NCBI RefSeq assembly: GCF_900239975.1
Contig: NZ_LS992154.1
Coordinates: forward strand, 992,001 to 1,056,000
Origin: Chlamydia poikilotherma
GTDB lineage: Bacteria > Chlamydiota > Chlamydiia > Chlamydiales > Chlamydiaceae
DNA: 64,000 nucleotides
Reading direction: 5' to 3'
Shown here: positions 40,328 through 49,593 of the stretch, piece by piece
How the letters are laid out: each line of letters opens with the position of its first letter
How positions within the stretch are numbered: position 1 is the stretch's first letter
Notes under the pieces: generated by a model
The model's input: only the letters and a program-made list of their open reading frames with translations
Told to the model about the DNA's origin: nothing
Database searches by the model: none
Position numbers and translations under genes: made by a program

Positions 40328-40679
40328 AAAATTAACTAGCCTTTCTACTCTATCGAAAATAAAAATTTATCAGTCTTTATTAAAAGTACGACACTTTAAA
40401 AGTAAAAAGTATTATCTATCTCAAGAGCTCGTAAGTATAAAAGACCAGATGACGGTGATTTCTAAAATCAGGAAGGAGAGGTTTTTATACCGCAACAATA
40501 TAGAACATTACAATTCGCTTTTAGAACACTTGCAAACATTACAAGTATCTATTTATAAACAACACAATATCTCCTGTAAGCGTCTACAAGAGCATCAAAA
40601 TAAACTACTAGAATTAATTAACCGTAGAAAAATCATCGAAAAGATCAAGAATAATAAGTATTCTAACATCAAGAGATAG
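40320..40679 (+). CDS. FliJ-like coiled-coil protein (CT716 homologue)
   Basis: A 119-residue, very basic protein made almost wholly of coiled coil (KIKIYQSLLKVRHFKSKKYY, LLEHLQTLQVSIYKQHNISC). FliJ/SctO stalks have just this size and character and follow FliI in the operon. The sequence is too low in complexity for a firm family call. The TTG start at 40320 overlaps the fliI stop by eight bases. FliJ enters the FliI hexamer like a gamma subunit. Confidence 0.68.
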   Translation: MSKKLTSLSTLSKIKIYQSLLKVRHFKSKKYYLSQELVSIKDQMTVISKIRKERFLYRNNIEHYNSLLEHLQTLQVSIYKQHNISCKRLQEHQNKLLELINRRKIIEKIKNNKYSNIKR

Positions 40680-40698
40680 GAACGCAAGGCTAACTGTA

Positions 40699-42081
40699 AT
40701 GACCGACTCTGTAATCTTTCCGTCTGTCGTGGAAATGTCTTCACTAACAGAAAAACTTAAATCTATTAATCAAGAGCATTTATTAGATTCATGGTCGTCC
40801 CTTTCTCAAAAACAACAACAACGCCTTTACTATCAAATTTCTTCCATAAATGTTGAGCTTTTCCATAAACAACGTCAGCTCATCACTTCTCCAAGATCTA
40901 TCTTAAAAGATTTTCATCCTTTAACTTCTTTCGCTTCTTCTGGAGAAGATTCCGAAAGAACAAAAATAGGAACAAATCTTCTAAAGGAAAAGAAAGTGGC
41001 TTGTGTGGTTCTTGCTGGTGGACAAGGATCTAGATTAAAATGTGACGGTCCTAAAGGGCTTTTCCCCGTATCTCCTATCAAAAAAAAGCCTCTCTTTCAG
41101 CTTGTTGCTGAAAAAGTCTGTGCAGCAAGTAAACTTGCAAATCAGCCTCTACCTTTAGCTTTTATGACATCTCCGTTAAATAATCGTCAGACGCGTTCCT
41201 ACTTCGAATCTAATGATTATTTCCATCTTGATCCCAATCAAGTTGACTTTTTCTGTCAACCACTTTGGCCTTTATTATCCTTATCAGGAGATCTCTTTCT
41301 AGAAGACACTGATACCTTATCCTTAGGGCCCAATGGCAATGGTTGCCTGGCAACTCTTCTATATACCTCAGGACTTTGGGAAAAATGGAAGAAAGCGGGA
41401 ATCGAAATGGTTAGCGTTATTCCTATTGATAATCCTTTAGCTCTACCTTTTGATGTAGAACTTTGTGGATTCCACGGGATGGAAAATAACGAAGTAACTA
41501 TTAAAGCTACTTCACGACAAACGGCCATTGAAGATGTTGGCATCTTAGTACAGTCTAATGATTCGGGGAAAACCTCAGTTATTGAGTATTCCGAAATACC
41601 TCAAAACGAACGTTTTGCCACAAATCAAGATAGCACTTTAAAGTATTGCCTAGCTAATATTGGATTATATTGTCTGTCTATGGACTTCATCGCACACGCA
41701 GCTCTACGTGAACTTCCTCTTTATAAAGCTCATAAACATGCAAAACAATTAGGACTCTATTCCTCTGAGAAAAATTCTTGGAAATTCGAAGAATTTATCT
41801 TTGATCTATTTTGTTATAGCGAACGTTGTCAAACTCTTGTCTACCCACGTCAAGAATGCTTCGCACCATTAAAAAATCTCGAAGGCAATCACAGTCCAGC
41901 AACTGTTCGAGAAGCTCTTTCTGCTAGAGAACGTCAAATTTTCCATAAAGTGACCGGGAAAAAACTTTCTCCAAACACAGCATTTGAATTAGAAGCCGAT
42001 TTCTATTATCCTTCAACCTCTACTTCCCTGCATTGGGAGAATAAAGCATTTTTCGAGGAACCGTTTTTTGAGGCCTCATGA
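40699..42081 (+). CDS. UDP-N-acetylglucosamine pyrophosphorylase, eukaryote type (CT715 homologue)
   Basis: Makes UDP-GlcNAc from GlcNAc-1-phosphate and UTP. The core motif VVLAGGQGSRLKCDGPKGLF (residues about 95-115) matches the UDPGP/UAP family found in eukaryotes, not bacterial GlmU. Other conserved parts are VDFFCQPLWPLL, GPNGNGCLATLL and NIGLYCLSMDF. The length, 460 residues, fits human-type UAP. UDP-GlcNAc is needed for peptidoglycan and lipid A precursors. The stop overlaps gpsA as ATGA. A UDP-sugar specificity other than GlcNAc cannot be excluded. Confidence 0.85.
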   Translation: MTDSVIFPSVVEMSSLTEKLKSINQEHLLDSWSSLSQKQQQRLYYQISSINVELFHKQRQLITSPRSILKDFHPLTSFASSGEDSERTKIGTNLLKEKKVACVVLAGGQGSRLKCDGPKGLFPVSPIKKKPLFQLVAEKVCAASKLANQPLPLAFMTSPLNNRQTRSYFESNDYFHLDPNQVDFFCQPLWPLLSLSGDLFLEDTDTLSLGPNGNGCLATLLYTSGLWEKWKKAGIEMVSVIPIDNPLALPFDVELCGFHGMENNEVTIKATSRQTAIEDVGILVQSNDSGKTSVIEYSEIPQNERFATNQDSTLKYCLANIGLYCLSMDFIAHAALRELPLYKAHKHAKQLGLYSSEKNSWKFEEFIFDLFCYSERCQTLVYPRQECFAPLKNLEGNHSPATVREALSARERQIFHKVTGKKLSPNTAFELEADFYYPSTSTSLHWENKAFFEEPFFEAS

Positions 42082-43082
42082 AAGAAAAAATTGCCTACCT
42101 AGGTATGGGCATTTGGGGATTTTGTCTCGCATCATTATTAGCAAATAAGGGTTATGCCGTTGTTGGATGGGCTCGCAATCCTGAATTGATTGCTCAGCTA
42201 CAAATAGAACAACGTCATCCCCAAGCTCCTGATATTCCTATTCATCCTAATCTGTCCTTCACTACAGATATGGCAGAAGCTGTGGAAGGAGCTTCTATGA
42301 TTGTTGAAGGAGTATCCTCAGCAGGCATACGTCCCGTATCTGAACAGCTAAAAACAATCACAGATCTCAATGTGCCTTTTGTCATTACTTCAAAAGGTAT
42401 CGAACAACATACGGGATTATTACTTAGTGAGATTGTTGTAGAAATTTTTGGTAAAGATGCTTCGAAATATCTTGGTTATCTTAGTGGGCCTTCTATAGCT
42501 AGAGAAGTTCTTAAAGGCTGTCCATGTTCCGTAGTGATTAGCGCGTATAATCCAGATACCTTGAAAAAAATACATAATGCTTTCCTAACTCCAACATTCC
42601 GAGTGTATCCTAATAGTGATCTTAAAGGTGTGGCTCTCGGCGGAGCTTTAAAAAATATCATAGCAATTGCTTGTGGAATTTCTGATGGATTCCATTTTGG
42701 AGACAATGCCAAATCAGGATTAGTTACTCGAGGACTTCATGAAATACGAAAATTTGCAACGATTATGGACTGCCGTCCTGATACTCTGAATGGTTTAGCA
42801 GGTCTTGGGGATCTCTGCACAACGTGCTTTTCTTCATTAAGTAGAAATACAAAATTCGGGAAACTGATAGCTCAAGGGATGACTCTTGAGAAGGCAAAAG
42901 CAGAAATCGGCATGGTTGTTGAAGGTGCCTATACTGCCCTTTCAGCATACCAAATTGCCAAACATCATAAAATCGATATGCCAATAACCACGGGTATCTA
43001 TCGCGTGTTATATGAGAATCTCGATATTAAAGAAGGCATCGCTGCACTTTTACAAAGAAATACTAAAGAAGAATATCTTTAA
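42078..43082 (+). CDS. gpsA: NAD(P)-dependent glycerol-3-phosphate dehydrogenase
   Basis: Reduces dihydroxyacetone phosphate to sn-glycerol-3-phosphate for phospholipid synthesis. The Rossmann motif is GMGIWGFCLASLLA (residues 8-21). Further conserved motifs are SKGIEQHTGLLLSE, LSGPSIAREV, GGALKNIIAIACGISDG (catalytic lysine) and NGLAGLGDLCTTCFS. At 334 residues it is normal. The ATGA overlap with the upstream UDP-GlcNAc gene couples them. Confidence 0.95.
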   Translation: MKEKIAYLGMGIWGFCLASLLANKGYAVVGWARNPELIAQLQIEQRHPQAPDIPIHPNLSFTTDMAEAVEGASMIVEGVSSAGIRPVSEQLKTITDLNVPFVITSKGIEQHTGLLLSEIVVEIFGKDASKYLGYLSGPSIAREVLKGCPCSVVISAYNPDTLKKIHNAFLTPTFRVYPNSDLKGVALGGALKNIIAIACGISDGFHFGDNAKSGLVTRGLHEIRKFATIMDCRPDTLNGLAGLGDLCTTCFSSLSRNTKFGKLIAQGMTLEKAKAEIGMVVEGAYTALSAYQIAKHHKIDMPITTGIYRVLYENLDIKEGIAALLQRNTKEEYL

Positions 43083-43212
43083 AAAATGAAGATTCTATCT
43101 TTTTCATCTCCTTATATAGAAGTCCTATCTCTACAGAGTTTTCATTTGTACATTTTTTTATCATTTGTTAAAGATGAATTTATAACACATAGTAAATAAG
43201 GCCATCCACTAA

Positions 43213-44247
43213 ATGAATAGCAAGCTGAAAAAGCATCTACGTTTAGCATCCCTCTCTCTCCTAGCTTTATCAGGAATTTTTTCTTCCTCAATCCTTAATG
43301 CTATGCCATCGGGAAATCCTGCTTATCCTGTCATCCCAGGAATTAATCCAGAACAGAAAGGAATGTGTGCATTCGAACTTTGCAATAGCTATAGTCTCTT
43401 TGCAGCACTTACAGGAAGCTTAAAAATAGGCTTTTCTGGAGATTATATTTTTTCAGAAAGCGCAAGAGTAAAAAATGTTCCCGTGGTGACATCTGTTACT
43501 ACAGCGGGGACAGGACCTCAACCTAACGTTACCTCTACATTTAAAGATTTTGACTTCGATCTAAATGATTCTAAAGTTAGCTCTAGTTGTATTTTTGCTT
43601 CAGTAGCTTTCCAAGATACTTCACCCGCTGCTATTCCCCTATTAGATATCAGCTTCGATGTAAAAATCGGTGGGTTAAAACAATACTACCGTCTCCCTCT
43701 TAACGCCTATAGAGACTATACTTCTTCACCTCTTGCTTCTGAATCACAAGTTACCGACGGTTTGGTAGAAGTGCAAAGCAATTATGGTTTTGTTTGGGAC
43801 TTAAGTTTGAAAAAGATTCTTTGGAAAGATGGGATTTCTTTCATTGGTATTGGTGGAGATTATCGCCATGCAACGTGTCCTATTAACTACATCATAGTAA
43901 ATAGCCAAGCAAATCCTGAAGTATATTTTGAAGATTCTAACGGTAAAATTAGCTACAAAGAGTGGTCCGCAAATATAGGAATCACCACCTATGTGAATGA
44001 TTATATCCTTCCCTATGTTTCTGTTTCTGTAGGAAGTTCATCAAGAACCGCACCCGCGGATAGCTTTAAACGTCTAGAAAGCCAGTTTTCTAACTTAAAG
44101 TTCAAAGTACGGAAAATCACAAATTTCCATAGAGTGAACTTTTGCTGTGGAGCAACAAGCTGCGCATCAGATAACTTCTTCTATAGCGTTGAAGGACGTT
44201 GGGGTTGCCAGCGTGCTATAAACGTAACCGCAGGGTTCCAATTCTAA
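43213..44247 (+). CDS. porB: Outer membrane porin PorB
   Basis: PorB is a chlamydial porin reported to favour dicarboxylates such as 2-oxoglutarate. The 344-residue protein has a signal peptide (KHLRLASLSLLALSGIFSSS, cleavage near LNAMPSG) and a beta-strand pattern ending in a C-terminal aromatic residue (TAGFQF), as for outer membrane barrels. It contains many cysteines (CAFELCNSYS, FCCGATSCAS), in line with the disulfide-linked chlamydial outer membrane. It has its own 130-base upstream region. The last four bases overlap the convergent CT712 homologue. PckG and dicarboxylate import would fit together metabolically. Confidence 0.92.
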   Translation: MNSKLKKHLRLASLSLLALSGIFSSSILNAMPSGNPAYPVIPGINPEQKGMCAFELCNSYSLFAALTGSLKIGFSGDYIFSESARVKNVPVVTSVTTAGTGPQPNVTSTFKDFDFDLNDSKVSSSCIFASVAFQDTSPAAIPLLDISFDVKIGGLKQYYRLPLNAYRDYTSSPLASESQVTDGLVEVQSNYGFVWDLSLKKILWKDGISFIGIGGDYRHATCPINYIIVNSQANPEVYFEDSNGKISYKEWSANIGITTYVNDYILPYVSVSVGSSSRTAPADSFKRLESQFSNLKFKVRKITNFHRVNFCCGATSCASDNFFYSVEGRWGCQRAINVTAGFQF

Positions 44248-45413
44248 TTATAAGAGCTAATTAACGTACGATATACATTATGAATCAGTTTCAATGATGC
44301 CGCAATTAAGCTCCATTCCTGTTGCATAGCACGCATCTGAAGTTCCAACATCAATTGATGCGTTTGAGCTAAATCCCCGTAATTTTGCACATCAGAAAGA
44401 CAGTTGTTAAAGAAATTCAACAAGCCACCCTTTGCAGTTCCTGTTTTGATGTCAATTTCTCCATCAACAACCTTATGTTCCAAATCTTGTAATTTAATTA
44501 TAGAAAAATCAGAACCCATAATCTTATAAGAAGGATCGTATTCATTATTCCCAGGAATGAAAACAAGAGCATTTAGATTCAATATCAGATTCTTCATCTG
44601 ATTTAGCATGATGCCTAGTTCATTATTATAGCCTTTAACGATGTCCTCGAGCTGTTTTTTTTGAGCATCGGAAAGAGAACTATTTCCCTGAATATTCTTA
44701 GAAATTTGCTTTAATAAAAGCTGAGCATTCTCAGCACTTTTAATATCATTTCTCAACTGTAAACACTCTTCTTCATAGCGATCTACAATCATCTGATAAC
44801 CAAATTTAAAATTGGCAGTTCCTGATGTTTGAGAAATGTAAGATCCTAAGTTATATACAATAGGTGCAGAGTTGAAGCTCTTTATAATCTCTAAAAGAGG
44901 ACTAAATAAGTTCTGAGCGTATCCTGAAAGATTTAATTCTCTTCCTAATGCATATAAAGCAGTCTCTTGCGCAGGGATATATTTATCTAAAAGGATATAA
45001 GCAAATGCCGATTGGAAAGGCATTTTATTAACTATAGAATCCGCTACCGGAGCAAGCTCGGGAGCTGTTGTTAACGCTTGCGGAGATATCCTATCTAAAT
45101 GCTCTTGAAAAATCTTATTTGCTTCTTTACGTAGCTCTTTATTTTCTTTTTCTGTAAGGACAGTTTGTATTACAGCAAGTTCGAATCCTGTATCTAAAAA
45201 GTCATGCTTCAAAGAAGATACAAAATCTCTATGCAATCCCAAATCACTAGCTTCTTTAAGCAAGTCATGCATGATTTTTAAATGAGAAGCTACCTCATTC
45301 ATCTTTGTATAATCCGCAGCTACCTCAGCAGGAGATACACGACGTTCTGCAAATACACGACCTTCAGAAATTTGATTAGCCTGTTGATAGCCTTGTATTG
45401 AAGAGTTTTTCAT
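44244..45413 (-). CDS. DUF582 family protein, candidate T3S effector (CT712 homologue)
   Basis: A 389-residue helical protein, paralogous to the larger gene just upstream. Shared features include a C-terminal end of the form L-x2-RAMQQEWSLIAASLKLIHNV and an internal YILLDKYIPAQETALYALGR, both also present in the neighbour. From memory CT711 and CT712 belong to the DUF582 group with CT619-CT621, whose DUF582 region is reported to bind host Hrs/ESCRT components after type III secretion. No signal peptide is present, as expected for T3S. It follows the CT711 homologue by eight bases, so the two form an operon. Confidence 0.75.
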   Translation of the reverse strand: MKNSSIQGYQQANQISEGRVFAERRVSPAEVAADYTKMNEVASHLKIMHDLLKEASDLGLHRDFVSSLKHDFLDTGFELAVIQTVLTEKENKELRKEANKIFQEHLDRISPQALTTAPELAPVADSIVNKMPFQSAFAYILLDKYIPAQETALYALGRELNLSGYAQNLFSPLLEIIKSFNSAPIVYNLGSYISQTSGTANFKFGYQMIVDRYEEECLQLRNDIKSAENAQLLLKQISKNIQGNSSLSDAQKKQLEDIVKGYNNELGIMLNQMKNLILNLNALVFIPGNNEYDPSYKIMGSDFSIIKLQDLEHKVVDGEIDIKTGTAKGGLLNFFNNCLSDVQNYGDLAQTHQLMLELQMRAMQQEWSLIAASLKLIHNVYRTLISSYN

Positions 45414-45421
45414 AACTTCAC

Positions 45422-47668
45422 CTATTTAAATCTACGTGTTAACTTCGCAACTATCTGATTCATCAATGCTAAAGCAGCGCTGACCATAGTCCACTCTTGC
45501 TGAATTGCGGAAGACTCTAACTGTAATGCGAGCTGTTGGTTTTGGTTAAAGGTTGTAAAATTTTGTTGGGTAGCTTCTAAACTTTGTAAGATCTGCTGCT
45601 CACCACCAGGAACAACACCGTTGTCACCACCTTCAATAACAAAGCTTTCAAAAGATGAGAGGAAACGAGGCCAATTCTCAGATGTTTGACCGTTAACCTT
45701 AATATCAAAGGCTTCATCAACCTCTTCAGGTTTTGCTACTGCACTAAATTGCATATTGTTTAGGAAGACGTAAAGATTACCTAGATTACGCAATAAAGCG
45801 TCGAATTGGAATTCGTATCCGGAAATTGTCTGACGAAGCTCTCGTTTCTGAGAAGAGGTAAGCTCGTCATCATTTTTGACGCTTTCTAAGATTTTAGTAA
45901 GTTCGGTTTTCACTCTCTGACAACGCTCAACATCCGCTTTACAACGTACTTTTTCTTTATTTAAAACACTCTGAGCTTTCCCTAAAGCATCCGTAAGGGC
46001 CTGTAAGTTCATTTGACGCAAGTATATCGCTAAAGAATAATAGACATCTGCAGTTTGGAAATTCGTAACATGAGTAATGATTTGATTCATGTACTTAGCA
46101 GCCTTATTAGAGAAGGTCATCTGTACCCCTAACGTCTCTAGAACATGCTGCTGATTGGGTAAATATTTATCTAATAATAAAGAGGAGTAAACCATTTGTA
46201 TCGGAGAAGTATCTACGAACGTCTTTTTGCCCTCTTTCATACTCTCAAAATAATTTAATTTCGTAGGATCCATAGAATCTTTTTGACCCATTAACTTGGC
46301 CGATTCTTCTGTCCATTTATTAATTTGATCTCGGATTTGCTTAATACCATTATTCATCCCATCAATCACTTTCTGATAATCAAAGCGTGACATCACCGAA
46401 TTAGGACTCCTCGTCATTAATTCAATGCATTTTTGGAAAAATTCAGGATTAAGATTAGTTTGACTGCTGCCATAAAATAGCTTGATACCTTGATAAGTAG
46501 CATAAGGGTTATTCTTAAATGTAACTAAAGGCACGTCGGCAACATTAAAATTACTATTTCCGCGTTCATTCCAATAAGTATATTCTTTCTCAAGAACCGC
46601 TTTATAATTAGCCTGCGAACTACTCTGGGATATACCGTATTGCCCAGCACACACTAAATAGGAATACAATAAACTTAGGAAACTGGGTAAAGTCACATTG
46701 GCATTCATCTTCAAGCTACCCATAGCATTGATAAACGTAGTTACTCCCTGTTTGACTCCTTCGGGCATCTTGTCTACAGCATGACCTGAGTACTTATCCA
46801 TAAGCATGCGATATACCCCGCCCAACACTATATAGGTGCGTGTCATACCCCCTTGCATAGCGTTATAACCGGAACCAGTTAAGGTAGATGCTGTTGAAGA
46901 TATATCCCAAATAGGATTGAGTAGATCTTTAAGAGAACTTGAGAACTGACGTATTAGCTCAATGACTTTATTCGCTTCATCAATATTTAATGAGCATTCA
47001 GCAAGTTGGATATTCAGTTGTTCAGAAACAGGATAAGACAAGGAGATCATGGCATTATAAACTACCATAATGTTCTGCCAAAAATTGATCACTTTGCTTT
47101 TTGGAGGAGCGTCTTTCCCCTCTAGTTTTTCTATTGCCGCTACAAACTCTTTAGATAAACCATATAGAGATGTGTATTGTGCTTCTGTAGGAGTTCCTGC
47201 TACAAAGGCCTGTTTCAAAGTATCTAATTTTATTTTAAAATCTTTAACTATAGTTTTTTCAGCTTCTGTAGGATTAACAATCCCTCCTTGATCAACGTCC
47301 TTTAGCCAATCATCAAAACTCTTATCAAGCCCCTCTATATAAAGTTTTGCAGCAGCAAGATTTGGGTTTGCTAAAATTTCGTCAACTTTACGGGAATCAT
47401 AAGTAATATTTGAAAGTGTGATTTTTTCTTCAGGAAGATTTTCGAAAGAAGCATCTCCTATAAACTCTGAGGAAAATTGCGCTGTGGGTAACTTAACCTC
47501 TGCTTCTTGCAACAAACCAAGTGCGTGTTTTAATCCCCTTGCTTTCTGATCTAGTTCTTGAAAAAGAAATACAGAACTAGAAAACGGTGTTGTCATATCT
47601 ACCTGATCACCAAGTAGTGCCGCAGTTACATTGCGATTAAAAGTAATGTATGAAGATGGTACCGTCAC
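45422..47668 (-). CDS. Large DUF582 family protein, candidate T3S effector (CT711 homologue)
   Basis: A 748-residue protein with a unique N-terminal half (residues 1-400) and a DUF582-like C-terminal half. The C-terminal half shares with its neighbour LLLDKYLPNQQHVLETLGVQ, SAIQQEWTMVSAALALMNQI, and a QKRELRQTISGYEFQFDALL segment. It has no signal peptide and starts TVPSSYITFNRNVTAALLGD, a Ser/Thr-rich N-terminus common in T3S effectors. Role in host interaction is inferred from CT711. A 120-base AT-rich region lies upstream, before pckG. Confidence 0.75.
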   Translation of the reverse strand: MTVPSSYITFNRNVTAALLGDQVDMTTPFSSSVFLFQELDQKARGLKHALGLLQEAEVKLPTAQFSSEFIGDASFENLPEEKITLSNITYDSRKVDEILANPNLAAAKLYIEGLDKSFDDWLKDVDQGGIVNPTEAEKTIVKDFKIKLDTLKQAFVAGTPTEAQYTSLYGLSKEFVAAIEKLEGKDAPPKSKVINFWQNIMVVYNAMISLSYPVSEQLNIQLAECSLNIDEANKVIELIRQFSSSLKDLLNPIWDISSTASTLTGSGYNAMQGGMTRTYIVLGGVYRMLMDKYSGHAVDKMPEGVKQGVTTFINAMGSLKMNANVTLPSFLSLLYSYLVCAGQYGISQSSSQANYKAVLEKEYTYWNERGNSNFNVADVPLVTFKNNPYATYQGIKLFYGSSQTNLNPEFFQKCIELMTRSPNSVMSRFDYQKVIDGMNNGIKQIRDQINKWTEESAKLMGQKDSMDPTKLNYFESMKEGKKTFVDTSPIQMVYSSLLLDKYLPNQQHVLETLGVQMTFSNKAAKYMNQIITHVTNFQTADVYYSLAIYLRQMNLQALTDALGKAQSVLNKEKVRCKADVERCQRVKTELTKILESVKNDDELTSSQKRELRQTISGYEFQFDALLRNLGNLYVFLNNMQFSAVAKPEEVDEAFDIKVNGQTSENWPRFLSSFESFVIEGGDNGVVPGGEQQILQSLEATQQNFTTFNQNQQLALQLESSAIQQEWTMVSAALALMNQIVAKLTRRFK

Positions 47669-47790
47669 TGTAATTTATCCAGAAGAGACTAATTATTTTT
47701 CTAATTTTAAAATAAAAAAAATATTTCAAAAATAAAAAATAATTAACTTTAAAACTAAAACATAAATAACAAGTGACTTTGATTATTTAA

Positions 47791-49593
47791 TTATTTTAAT
47801 TCTCTTTCTATTCTGAATAATTCATCAGTGATTGTTTGAGGAAAGTCAGATCCAAAAATCTTGCAATACTCACGAACATTAGCAACCTCTTTCAGCCACC
47901 CAGAAACATCCACAGAAAGTAGATCCTGAAGAGCTTGTGAAGATAAATTGAGTCCTTCTAAGTTCAAAGAAGATTCTTCTGGTAAGTAACCAATGGGTGT
48001 TTTCTTAGCGATGGACTCTTCCCCATTAGTTCTTCGAAAAATCCATTCTAAAACACGAAGATTGTCGCTAAATCCTGGCCAGATAAAATTACCATCTTTA
48101 TCCTTACGGAACCAGTTCACGCCATAGATCTTTGGTAGTTTTAAACTTGTGTTAGAAGCAAAAGATAACCAGTGATCAAAATAGTATGCCATGTTGTAGC
48201 CACAGAAAGGTAACATAGCAAAAGGATCATGCCGCAACTTCCCTTGTTCACCAACAATAGCTGCGGTAGTTGCCGAAGACATGCTTGCACCAATGGTGAC
48301 TCCATGTTGCCAACTTAAAGCCTCATAAACCAAAGGTATAGTCTCAGAACGACGACCACCAAAAATAATCGCCTCAATTGGTACACCTTCAGGACTATTC
48401 CATTGAGGATCTAAAACAGGACACTGCTTTACAAGAGTAGTGAATCTAGAATTAGCATGTGCTGCAGGAGCTCCTCCGGGTTGCCAAGGATTACCATGCC
48501 AATCTATAAGACCTTCAGGAGGTTGGCTCGTTAAACCTTCCCACCAGACATCTCCATTTGGAGTCAAAGCAACATTAGTGAATATCGAGTTAGATTTGCA
48601 AGTAGCTAAAGCATTAGGATTTGTCGTTTCTGATGTTCCTGGAGCAACACCAAAAAAACCAAATTCAGGATTCACAGCGTATAACCTACCGTCAACACCA
48701 GGACGTATCCATGCAATGTCATCGCCGACACATTCGACTTTCCAACCAGGAATCTTAGGCATGAGCATCGCGAGATTAGTTTTACCACAAGCGCTAGGGA
48801 AAGAAGCGGCAAAATATTTCTTCTGTCCTTGAGGATTAGTCACACCGATGATTAGCATATGCTCTGCAAGCCAGTTTTGTGAACGAGCTATATATGAAGC
48901 TAAGCGTAATGCTACGCATTTCTTCCCTAGTAAAGCATTTCCCCCGTAACCACTACCAAATGACATTACACTACTGTCATCTTGGAAATGTACTATACGC
49001 ATATGCTTAGGATTACAAGGCCAAGCTACATCTTTTTCACCCGGAGATAAAGGGACTCCCACACTGTGTAGACACTTATGAAAAGAACCGGATGTTCCTA
49101 GAGATTCTAATACCTCTGCTCCCATTCGTGTCATGATCTTCATAGAACAAACAACATATGGAGAATCGGTAATTTCAACACCAATAAGAGAAAATGGAGA
49201 ATTTAACGGTCCCATGCAAAAAGGAATCACATAGAGAGTCCTTCCGCGCATACAACCTCGGAAAAGACCTTCTAATTCCTGACGCATTTCTTGGGGATCA
49301 CGCCAATTATTGGTAGGGCCTGCATCTTCTTTTTTTGTAGTACAAATAAAAGTGAACTGTTCAACACGAGCAACATCTTCAGGAGAAGAACGCACTAGAA
49401 AACAGTTGGGATGTAAATCAGAGTTTAAAGGAATAGCTATTCCTGATTTTTGCATCATACTGTAGACTTCAGCATATTCAGCATCAGAGCCATTACATAT
49501 ACGGATATCCTTAGGAGTTACTAATTCAGCAACCTCTTTGATCCATTGTCTTAAACCTTCATGCTGAATTTCATTGCTCCATGCACTGGTCAT
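47791..49593 (-). CDS. pckG: Phosphoenolpyruvate carboxykinase (GTP)
   Basis: Converts oxaloacetate and GTP to phosphoenolpyruvate, the entry to gluconeogenesis. The 600-residue protein has the GTP-type motifs FPSACGKTNLAML (P-loop with the mobile catalytic Cys), GDDIAWI (metal site), HANSRFT and IFGGRRSETIPLVYEA. I start at the ATG at 49593, which overlaps the mreB stop as ATGA and starts MTSAWSNEIQHEGLRQWI; the frame extends 22 codons further into mreB without a site. It follows mreB, with which it should be co-translated. Confidence 0.96.
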   Translation of the reverse strand: MTSAWSNEIQHEGLRQWIKEVAELVTPKDIRICNGSDAEYAEVYSMMQKSGIAIPLNSDLHPNCFLVRSSPEDVARVEQFTFICTTKKEDAGPTNNWRDPQEMRQELEGLFRGCMRGRTLYVIPFCMGPLNSPFSLIGVEITDSPYVVCSMKIMTRMGAEVLESLGTSGSFHKCLHSVGVPLSPGEKDVAWPCNPKHMRIVHFQDDSSVMSFGSGYGGNALLGKKCVALRLASYIARSQNWLAEHMLIIGVTNPQGQKKYFAASFPSACGKTNLAMLMPKIPGWKVECVGDDIAWIRPGVDGRLYAVNPEFGFFGVAPGTSETTNPNALATCKSNSIFTNVALTPNGDVWWEGLTSQPPEGLIDWHGNPWQPGGAPAAHANSRFTTLVKQCPVLDPQWNSPEGVPIEAIIFGGRRSETIPLVYEALSWQHGVTIGASMSSATTAAIVGEQGKLRHDPFAMLPFCGYNMAYYFDHWLSFASNTSLKLPKIYGVNWFRKDKDGNFIWPGFSDNLRVLEWIFRRTNGEESIAKKTPIGYLPEESSLNLEGLNLSSQALQDLLSVDVSGWLKEVANVREYCKIFGSDFPQTITDELFRIERELK

